NCBI GenBank assembly: GCA_910583755.1
Contig: CAJTZO010000004.1
Location: forward strand, 1 to 57,659
Direction of reading: 5' to 3'
Length of the DNA stretch: 57,659 nt
DNA from: an uncultured Clostridia bacterium
GTDB lineage: Bacteria > Bacillota > Clostridia > Lachnospirales > Anaerotignaceae
The translations under genes and the position numbers were made by a program. A model generated the notes under the pieces. The model was given only the letters and a program-made list of their open reading frames with translations, had not been told where the DNA came from and made no database searches. Shown here piece by piece: positions 48,549-55,536 of this stretch; the stretch's first letter is position 1; each line of letters starts with the position of its first letter.

Positions 48549-49220
48549 TCACTCCATTTTTTTCTCTTGCCACCATTCCACTATTTTAAATTTTACATTT
48601 ATCCCCTCTGTATCATCAATCACAGAAAATTCTTCTTTTGTTAAACTTCCCTGCAAACGTATCTTACTTTCTTCTGTCACTTCTAAACAAGCAGCATCTA
48701 CATAGCACAAAGGCGGATAAACCACACACCACCAATTTTGTCCTTTTCCTTTTCCAATTTCTACACGAAGAGCATCATAGATGCCCGCTGGAAAGGATAA
48801 TTCCCCATATTTTTTTAGTGGAAAAGCTGTTTTTTCTAAAGATATTTTTACACCGTAATTATAACCTTGTTGTTTTATTTCCTGTAATGCTATCTTTTCT
48901 ATTCTTTTAAAATTATCTTTTAAAAAAATGATTGTTTCTTCTTTGTTCGGATATTGTTCCAATTCTTTTCCTAATTCTTTTAAAATAGCATCTCTTACCG
49001 CTAATTTTAAATTTTGGTCTTCTTCTGTGTCACTGTTTGCTAAAACATGAAACCGTACTATTTTTTCTGCAATTCCATCTTGTATTTTATAGGAGTATAC
49101 CTTTGTTGCTGTACAAAATAATAAAAATATTAATGCAAAAATACATGCCCAAAAAATATTTTTCTGTTCCATTTTTAAAATATATTTCGCCTTGTAATAT
49201 GTATATGCCAATCCTTTCAT
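48549..49220 (-). CDS. spoIIR: Stage II sporulation protein R
   Basis: A ~223-residue protein with an N-terminal helix and the SpoIIR domain: KIVRFHVLANSDTEEDQNLKLAVRDAIL, FPAGIYDALRVEIGKGKGQNWWCVVYPPLC are diagnostic. It is made in the forespore under sigma-F, crosses the inner membrane and triggers SpoIIGA to cut pro-sigma-E in the mother cell. I start at the ATG after TAGGTGA; 21 further upstream codons have no site. It ends at the sleB start. Confidence 0.94.
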   Translation of the reverse strand: MKGLAYTYYKAKYILKMEQKNIFWACIFALIFLLFCTATKVYSYKIQDGIAEKIVRFHVLANSDTEEDQNLKLAVRDAILKELGKELEQYPNKEETIIFLKDNFKRIEKIALQEIKQQGYNYGVKISLEKTAFPLKKYGELSFPAGIYDALRVEIGKGKGQNWWCVVYPPLCYVDAACLEVTEESKIRLQGSLTKEEFSVIDDTEGINVKFKIVEWWQEKKME

Positions 49221-49301
49221 ATTTTCACCTACTTTTTTTATTTGATGATAAAAGGATTGACCATAATAGTAAAAATTATACATTTATAAAAAAATAATGT
49301 A

Positions 49302-49327
49302 ATGTTTCTATTTTCAGATAGAAACAT
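49302..49327 (-). terminator. Hairpin after the germinant receptor operon
   Basis: ATGTTTCTAT (49302-49311) and ATAGAAACAT (49318-49327) form a perfect 10-bp stem with a 6-nt loop; on the minus strand a T-rich stretch follows. Likely terminator of the ger operon, about 150 bp after gerAC. Confidence 0.6.
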
Positions 49328-49474
49328 AAAATCTTTTTTGTGAACTCTCTCTTATTTATGCTTTACATTGCTTAATATTTTCTTTGCTTTTTTTCTGAGT
49401 GTTTGAGTTGCTAAACATTCAGGAGATATTTAGTAATTGTCGGAATGAAATGAAAACTGAAGTTTCAAGATTTT

Positions 49475-50578
49475 CTAATCAACAACACCAATTGTTCTAA
49501 TTTTTACCGAAACATCAACATCAAAATTTATATTTTCCACATTCTCACCATATTTTTGATAAAGTTGATAATTTTGTTTTTTTAACTGTGAAGCAATATC
49601 AAAAATATCTTTTTTATATTTTTTTTGTGCTAATGCTATTGTATTTTCTATTTCTGATTTTATGATGATTTCAAAGATATTTTCTATTTCTTCTAAAGAA
49701 GTAAAAATATTTTCTCCTTCTAATTTACTCCCTTCTGCGCTACCTTCCAAATTTATTTTTATATGACAAATAAGTTTATTATTTTCTTCTGAAAAATGTA
49801 GCTTGCTTTTATTTTTATAAATCCACATAGGAATTACATTATTCTGCCATATTCCATCTATAACAGCACCTTTTCCCTTTCCTTGCAATAATAATACTCC
49901 TTCTTCTTGCTTGTTGGTTAAACTATCAATAAATGCATAATCACTTACTACAATGCCACCACCTATTTTAATGCCTTGTTCTGTTGCAGAAATTTTAGGC
50001 AAAATACTATTTCCTTCACTACATCTTAATTCTCTTAAAAAAGTTTCTAAATCCAATTTTCGTGTTACTGCAACATCCTGTGCTGTATTTTTATAAAAAT
50101 CCCATATAAATAAACCTGTAGAAGCATCTTCTTCTAATATAGCATTTACACATTCTCTTGCTGTGTTATCTGTGCCAAGTAGTATAATTTTTCCTGAAAT
50201 ATCTTGGTTTCTTTCTAATTCGTCTAATACAGATTGTAGATATTCTTTTTCTTGCAACAGTTCTTTTCCTAATACTACTGTTTTAAGCTGTCCTAAATAG
50301 ACCTGTCTGCTACTATAGGTATCTGCCTGCCTTACCGCTGACGCAATCGTATCTCCTTTTACAACAATTCCTTTTTCGGGTGCTTCATTACTGCTACTTT
50401 CTTCTCCACTGCTCATACTAGAAAGCTGTGCTGGTGCTAATGTAAGCAAATATCGACCATCTTCTGTACTTTTATCAATTCCCATTGTAATAATATAGCT
50501 TCTATCTTCCATTTCTTTGTTATCCCAACAACCTGTAAGAAAACAAACGGTTAACAATAAAATATATAATTGCTTCAT
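49475..50578 (-). CDS. gerAC: Germinant receptor C subunit (Ger(x)C lipoprotein)
   Basis: A 367-residue lipoprotein: signal peptide with lipobox LTGC (C17), followed by WDNKEMEDRSYIITMGID, the standard Ger(x)C start, VKGDTIASAVRQA, RQVYLGQLKTVVLG and DVAVTRKLDLETFL. It is anchored on the outer face of the spore inner membrane and is needed for receptor assembly. Its ATG overlaps the gerAB stop by four bases. Symbol is at family level; the germinant is unknown. Confidence 0.92.
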   Translation of the reverse strand: MKQLYILLLTVCFLTGCWDNKEMEDRSYIITMGIDKSTEDGRYLLTLAPAQLSSMSSGEESSSNEAPEKGIVVKGDTIASAVRQADTYSSRQVYLGQLKTVVLGKELLQEKEYLQSVLDELERNQDISGKIILLGTDNTARECVNAILEEDASTGLFIWDFYKNTAQDVAVTRKLDLETFLRELRCSEGNSILPKISATEQGIKIGGGIVVSDYAFIDSLTNKQEEGVLLLQGKGKGAVIDGIWQNNVIPMWIYKNKSKLHFSEENNKLICHIKINLEGSAEGSKLEGENIFTSLEEIENIFEIIIKSEIENTIALAQKKYKKDIFDIASQLKKQNYQLYQKYGENVENINFDVDVSVKIRTIGVVD

Positions 50579-51675
50579 ATCTGTTTCCTCCTTTTCAAGC
50601 TGTCTAAAATCAAAAGCAATACAGGTAATACTAAAATATAAAAGACACCACCATATTGTTTTAATCGTTCCATATAATCATAAGTGCTCGCGATATCTTG
50701 CGGTAATACTGCTACTACATACACAATTATCATAATGATAAATATCCATTTTCTTGCTGGTATGCTATGATTCTTTTGTATTCTTTCAAATAAAATGGTT
50801 GAAAAAAACAAGGCTGCACTAATAGATGCAAAAATAGATGCTACCCAAAACCAAAGCATAAAAATATCTTGCCTATCCAAAAAAGAGCCCGGCATTTGTA
50901 AAGAATCCATCATTTGCAATACAGGAAATAACTTATTGACAACAGAATATTGCCCAAAAACAGCAATTGTCAAAAGTGTTATCAACGTCATAAAAAATGC
51001 AATTACAATTCCTGCTTGCAACATCCCCTTTTTTGCTTGCTTCGGGCGTTGTAAATAAGGAAACACCAAAAATAGGAACTCTAACCCTTGAAAGGAAAGA
51101 ATAGTATCCCATGCCCCTTTCATAAGTTCAGAGCCATCATGTATCATTATGGGACGTAAATTATTATAATCTGCTGTAAAAATAGCTAATAACATTAATA
51201 TCAAAAAGGGGACAAAAACAAAAATAAACAATATTTCTCCTGTTCTTGCTCGACATTCATATCCCACTACAGCAACATAAGCACAAACAAAAAGCATTGC
51301 AAGTGCTGTAATATAAATAGGGGTACGAAATAGCATAGACTGCCCTATCATTTCACAAAAAATACGTAATTCTAGTCCTGCCCCTATCATAATTTTAAAT
51401 ACCAATCCCAATGACAACAATACTCCTACAGGGCGAGAAAGTAATATTTGAGATAACTCTACCACTGTTTTATCTGGATATCTTTGTCCTAGCATAGTAA
51501 AAACAAGCGTAAATACTGCCATAATAGCACTTCCTAAAAGCACTGCAATCCAAGCATCATTCCCTGCTGCATGAACAGTTTGTCTTGGAAGTGTCACAAC
51601 TGCTGTTCCAAACAAATCTAATATAAGCAAAGCTTGTAACTGTCTTATTGAAATTTTATCATTTTCGGAAAACAT
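50575..51675 (-). CDS. gerAB: Germinant receptor B subunit (spore permease)
   Basis: A 366-residue membrane protein with ten predicted helices, of the amino acid/polyamine transporter-like spore permease family: ISIRQLQALLILDLFGTAVVTLPR at the start and GAWDTILSFQGLEFLFLVFPYL in the middle are typical. This subunit binds the germinant. It overlaps gerAA by one base (TAATG). Confidence 0.93.
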   Translation of the reverse strand: MFSENDKISIRQLQALLILDLFGTAVVTLPRQTVHAAGNDAWIAVLLGSAIMAVFTLVFTMLGQRYPDKTVVELSQILLSRPVGVLLSLGLVFKIMIGAGLELRIFCEMIGQSMLFRTPIYITALAMLFVCAYVAVVGYECRARTGEILFIFVFVPFLILMLLAIFTADYNNLRPIMIHDGSELMKGAWDTILSFQGLEFLFLVFPYLQRPKQAKKGMLQAGIVIAFFMTLITLLTIAVFGQYSVVNKLFPVLQMMDSLQMPGSFLDRQDIFMLWFWVASIFASISAALFFSTILFERIQKNHSIPARKWIFIIMIIVYVVAVLPQDIASTYDYMERLKQYGGVFYILVLPVLLLILDSLKRRKQI

Positions 51676-53162
51676 TATTTTTTGCCTCCCTTTTCTCTTT
51701 GTCTATGATAGGAATTAGAAAAAATAGGTCTTTTTTTCATAAACCATAATGGCAAACGGAAGATACTATCTTCTAAATCATTATAATGATTCACTGACGC
51801 AGAACAAAAAGGATATAAAAATGGTATATGAAAACTTTTTAAACTAGCCATATGAATCAACAATACTATCAATGCTAACCAAAAACCATATAATCCTAAA
51901 AATGCAGAAAAAATCAGGACAATATATTTTGCTAAGCGCAAGCCTGAAACTAGCGCAATATTTGGAATTACAAAAGTACAAATTCCTGTTAAAGCAGAAA
52001 CAATGACAACACTAGGGCTGACAATTCCAGCTTCTACCGCAGCTTGTCCTATAATAATTCCTCCCACAATCCCTATGGTAGAACTGACAGGAGAGGGTAA
52101 ACGGATTCCGGCTTCTCTCAACAGCTCAAACGCTATTTCCATAATTAATATTTCACCTACTGCTGGAAAAGGAATATTTTGTCTTGTTTCTGCTATTTTT
52201 AAAGCTAAGTTTGTGGGCAGCATAGAAGGATGAAATACAGTCAAAGCAATATATAGTCCCGGCAAAGCTACTGCTAAAAAACCAGCACCATATCTTATTA
52301 AGCGGATAAAACTCATAATTTCCCATCTATCATAATAATCCTCTGCCGCTTGAAAAAATACATTTAATGTTGCTGGCACCATCACAACAAAAGGTGTATT
52401 ATCAATAACAAGCACAACACGTCCTTCTAGTAAGGCAGAAGCTGCTTTATCTGGACGTTCTGTCATTTGTAACTGTGGAAAAGGAGAAAGCCATTTATTT
52501 TCTAATAATTGGTCAATATATCCACTATCTAATATTACATCAATATCAATCGCATTGATTTTTTGTTCCACTTCCTGCAATATTTCCTGTCTTACAATAT
52601 CTTCCATATAAAGAATAGCAACATCTGTTTTACTTCTTTGTCCCACTTTGGTTCTTTTTACCTTTAATTTTGTATCTCGTATTCTTCTTCTGATTAATAC
52701 AATATTGGTTGCTCCAACTTCTGTAAAAGCATCTTTTGGACCTTGTACAACAACTTCTGTTTTTGCTTCACTTATACCACGGGAAGGAAAACCTTTGGTA
52801 GAAGCTTGCAAAGCAACATCATTTTCATCCATTAATAATATCGTATCTCCCAAAAGAACCGCATCAAAGATTTCTTGAAAAGTTTTCACTTCCTGCATTT
52901 CACCTATAGAAATTACTTCTTCATTTAATCTTTTTAGCATCTCCTCTTTTTTGCCATCAATCTGACAACGATTCATAATATTTGTTAAAATAGATTCTTC
53001 AATCGCACTACTATTTACAATATTATCTGTATATACCATATAAATCTGAATTTCTTTCTTTTCTCCAACAAAAAAACGCCTTTTTACAATATCTTCACAA
53101 TTTTGAAATGCTTTTTCTATGACTGCAATATTTTGTTCTAAATTTTTTGAAATCTGTTCCAA
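51675..53162 (-). CDS. gerAA: Germinant receptor A subunit
   Basis: A 495-residue protein: cytoplasmic N-terminal domain (FFVGEKKEIQIYMVYTDNIVN, ASTKGFPSRGISEAKTEVVVQGPKDAFTE), then about five membrane helices from residue 290 on (FPAVGEILIMEIAFELLREAGIRLP). Marks RRRIRD and RVVLVIDNTPFVVMVP are family-typical. The start is a TTG six bases after AGGTGA; no in-frame ATG is nearby. GerA-type receptors are sigma-G dependent; I could not identify a confident sigma-G promoter. Confidence 0.93.
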   Translation of the reverse strand: MEQISKNLEQNIAVIEKAFQNCEDIVKRRFFVGEKKEIQIYMVYTDNIVNSSAIEESILTNIMNRCQIDGKKEEMLKRLNEEVISIGEMQEVKTFQEIFDAVLLGDTILLMDENDVALQASTKGFPSRGISEAKTEVVVQGPKDAFTEVGATNIVLIRRRIRDTKLKVKRTKVGQRSKTDVAILYMEDIVRQEILQEVEQKINAIDIDVILDSGYIDQLLENKWLSPFPQLQMTERPDKAASALLEGRVVLVIDNTPFVVMVPATLNVFFQAAEDYYDRWEIMSFIRLIRYGAGFLAVALPGLYIALTVFHPSMLPTNLALKIAETRQNIPFPAVGEILIMEIAFELLREAGIRLPSPVSSTIGIVGGIIIGQAAVEAGIVSPSVVIVSALTGICTFVIPNIALVSGLRLAKYIVLIFSAFLGLYGFWLALIVLLIHMASLKSFHIPFLYPFCSASVNHYNDLEDSIFRLPLWFMKKRPIFSNSYHRQREKGGKK

Positions 53163-53226
53163 TGGACATCACCTATTTATTTTTTTATTATCTTTTGCCA
53201 AATTATTAAAAATATGCATATATTCT

Positions 53227-53254
53227 TTGAAAATTATGTAAATTTCTGTATAAT
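53227..53254 (+). promoter_or_regulatory. Promoter of the 55-codon gene
   Basis: TTGAAA (53227-53232), 16 bp, TATAAT (53249-53254), about 29 bp before the start codon at 53283. Confidence 0.7.
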
Positions 53255-53282
53255 TATAATAGGATAAAGAGGTGATACTTTA

Positions 53283-53450
53283 ATGATAAAGGAATTTTTA
53301 AAAAGTTTTTTGTTCTATACTATAATGTTTTTTCTACTTTTTTTCATACCACCAAAACAAGTTAAACCACTAAATACTTCAATATGGATTATTTGTTTTT
53401 TATTAAATGGTATTGTCAGTTATCAAAGAGCAAAAAATAAAAAACCCTGA
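53283..53450 (+). CDS. Small two-helix membrane protein, 55 aa
   Basis: A short gene with all its parts: promoter at 53227-53254, ribosome binding site GAGGTGA seven bases before ATG, 55 codons and a terminator overlapping its end. The product starts MIKEFLKSFLFYTIMFFLLFF, has a proline-lysine turn (PPKQVKP) and a second hydrophobic helix (IWIICFLLNGIVS), ending with basic residues. I do not recognise a family. It is divergent from the ger operon. Confidence 0.65.
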   Translation: MIKEFLKSFLFYTIMFFLLFFIPPKQVKPLNTSIWIICFLLNGIVSYQRAKNKKP

Positions 53451-53473
53451 GAAAAACTCTCAAGGTTTTTTTT
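53442..53473 (+). terminator. Terminator between the 55-codon gene and the TolC-like gene
   Basis: AAACCCTGAGA (53442-53452) pairs with TCTCAAGGTTT (53458-53468) with one C-A mismatch, followed by eight T on the plus strand; on the minus strand it also has a T-rich side and serves the convergent gene. Confidence 0.8.
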
Positions 53474-53479
53474 ACCTTT

Positions 53480-54595
53480 TTAGTTTGCACTACCCAAAAC
53501 ACAAGTATTATCAAAGGTAAACATTAATAAATCATGATTAAAAGTATTTTCTAAAAAGCTATACTCAAGATTATCTAACGCTAATGCTGCCTGGTCTAAA
53601 GTGATTTGTGTCACATTACCTACTTGCAAGTTCACTTTTACTTTTTCTAAATCTGATTTTGCTTTTTCTAAATCTGTTTCTAAATTTTTACGTGCTGATT
53701 CTAATTGTTGCAGTTGAATATAAGCCTGTCGAATACTTTTTTCTTTTTCTTCTTTTGCTGTTTTATAGTCTCTTGCTGCATTGGTTGCTTCTAATTCTGT
53801 TGACCTATATTCAGAGCCTGTTGTACCAAGTGAAATTGTTTTTACTGAAAACTCTGTATTTTCTACTGCAATCTTCTGCATTTGTAAAGATTGGTCAGTA
53901 GACAATTTCCTACTAATATAAGTATCTATTGACATATTCATTGTCAATGGTTCATATTCCACATCATAGATAATATCATATCTATCCTCTGCAGAAGTAC
54001 CAATCAAATCATTTAATGCAATATAAGCATTATCAATATTCATTTTTAGCTGTCTGATTTGTTCTAGCATTTGTTGTATTTCTCTTTCCAAATCTTCTAA
54101 ATCTTTTTTACTCATCATACCAACTTTATTTTTAATTTTTGCTTGAGATAAGAGTTGTTTTTGCAAATTATAATTTTTTTGAAGCAATTCCAATCTATTT
54201 TGATTTAATAATATTGTGGAAAAAGAATTTTTAATAGCAGCTTGAATTCCTATTTTTGTAACATCTTCTGTAATCTTTGAAATACGGTAATTAGAATCTA
54301 AAGAATGAATATTACTTAAATAGGCTAATCTTTGTGCACTTACCATTACTACTTGTGAAGGAGTACCGGGGCGCATACCTCCATCAAACAAATCTTCCTT
54401 TGTTTCTAATGTAACATCAATTTGGTCTGCAATTTTTTTTAACGAAGAATCATTAGTAATTGCCATATCAACAGCTGTTTCAAAATCAAGTGTTTGAATA
54501 TCTAATGTAGTATCCTTTTTAGTTGCAGCAAAAACATTACCATTTACCAAAACAGTAATCGAGAGCACAGTAGCAATCATTTTAGATAATTTCAT
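53480..54595 (-). CDS. TolC-like exported coiled-coil protein
   Basis: A 371-residue exported protein: signal peptide with VFA-A site near residue 24, then LDFETAVDMAITNDSSLKK, the usual start of TolC/OEP repeats, and long helices with heptads (QRLELLQ-type, EREIQQMLEQIRQLKMNIDNAYIALNDLIG and a second copy near 285-345). This is the TolC fold pattern, but the beta-barrel strands of Gram-negative TolC are not evident and the cell type is Gram-positive. In Firmicutes such proteins are surface or wall-spanning factors of unknown function. It lies 12 bp after a stalk-domain gene. Confidence 0.8.
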   Translation of the reverse strand: MKLSKMIATVLSITVLVNGNVFAATKKDTTLDIQTLDFETAVDMAITNDSSLKKIADQIDVTLETKEDLFDGGMRPGTPSQVVMVSAQRLAYLSNIHSLDSNYRISKITEDVTKIGIQAAIKNSFSTILLNQNRLELLQKNYNLQKQLLSQAKIKNKVGMMSKKDLEDLEREIQQMLEQIRQLKMNIDNAYIALNDLIGTSAEDRYDIIYDVEYEPLTMNMSIDTYISRKLSTDQSLQMQKIAVENTEFSVKTISLGTTGSEYRSTELEATNAARDYKTAKEEKEKSIRQAYIQLQQLESARKNLETDLEKAKSDLEKVKVNLQVGNVTQITLDQAALALDNLEYSFLENTFNHDLLMFTFDNTCVLGSAN

Positions 54596-54606
54596 TTTCT
54601 ACCACC

Positions 54607-55350
54607 TCACTTTTTAAAGTCAAATTTAATATCATCAATCACATCACCAGAGCCATCATTGGTACGCATTTGAAATTCAAGTGACCCTTTAGAATAATCA
54701 TGGTCAACACCATTAAACAGAATATAACCTTCTTGGTCTTCATCTTGGTATATATTATTATTCCATACATCATCCCAACGACCACCACCGCTATTAGAAA
54801 CATCATATTCCACACCATCTAGTGTTAATTTTGCTTCATAAGGCATTAAACCTATTTTATCAACATCTGTATTTTCAACTGTTAAATAGGTTCTTGTTCT
54901 TTTAACACCGCCACCTTCTTCATCATCCATCATAACCATTCTCAAAGTAATTTGATAGCCATCTTTATAGATGGTAACAGGCAATTTATTATACACTACA
55001 TAATCAGGGTCATCAGTTCTATCTACATAAACAATTTTTTCAACTTCTTTTTCAACAACCTTTTCAATAACTTCTGGCTCTGGGGCAGTAATCATTACCT
55101 TTTTAGTAATTGGGTCAAAATTAATTTCCCAATCCATAGATTCTGAAACAAATCTTACTGGAACATAAATATAGCCATTATAATTCAGCACAGGCTGGTT
55201 AGAAGGGGAACCAGCAGTTTTTCCATTGATACTAAATAAAACATCATGCATCAACTGTGCTTGTACAACTTTGTATACACTTGCAAAAACGGGAGTTGTC
55301 AATAATACACCTATCGCAACACCTGCTAATCCAATTTTCCACTTTTTCAT
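54607..55350 (-). CDS. Secreted stalk-domain (copper amine oxidase N) protein
   Basis: A ~247-residue exported protein. After a signal peptide (VFA-S) a single copper-amine-oxidase-N/stalk domain follows (VLFSINGKTAGS, NGYIYVPVRFVSESMDWEINFDPITKKVMI), then a charged EKVVEKEVEKIV segment and a C-terminal beta domain (about 130-247) with an Asp/Gly-rich end. Despite the name, there is no oxidase activity; these domains act as wall-binding or spacer modules. Start at the ATG after GAGGTGG. It forms an operon with the TolC-like gene. Confidence 0.85.
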   Translation of the reverse strand: MKKWKIGLAGVAIGVLLTTPVFASVYKVVQAQLMHDVLFSINGKTAGSPSNQPVLNYNGYIYVPVRFVSESMDWEINFDPITKKVMITAPEPEVIEKVVEKEVEKIVYVDRTDDPDYVVYNKLPVTIYKDGYQITLRMVMMDDEEGGGVKRTRTYLTVENTDVDKIGLMPYEAKLTLDGVEYDVSNSGGGRWDDVWNNNIYQDEDQEGYILFNGVDHDYSKGSLEFQMRTNDGSGDVIDDIKFDFKK

Positions 55351-55483
55351 TGCTTCCACCTCTTTCAGTATATTTTTATGAAGTTTCCCCTTGTCCCAAA
55401 CTATATAAACAGATTTCTTTATATGATACGACTTTCCTTAAAAAAAGTCTTCAACATTTTTATAATTCCATAGATTAACAAAA

Positions 55484-55504
55484 GCGGTGACCGAAGTCAC
55501 CGCC
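55484..55504 (-). terminator. Terminator of the large surface protein gene
   Basis: GCGGTGAC and GTCACCGC form a perfect 8-bp stem; on the minus strand the loop is TTCG, a stable tetraloop, followed by TTTTGTT. About 33 bp after the stop codon. Confidence 0.88.
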
Positions 55505-55536
55505 TCTGCTATTTTTTTAAATTAGCTTGATATTTA

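Noticed and set aside
53163..53226. Sigma-G promoter for the ger operon
   Set aside because: Only poor partial matches to the -10/-35 pattern with wrong spacing; not supportable.
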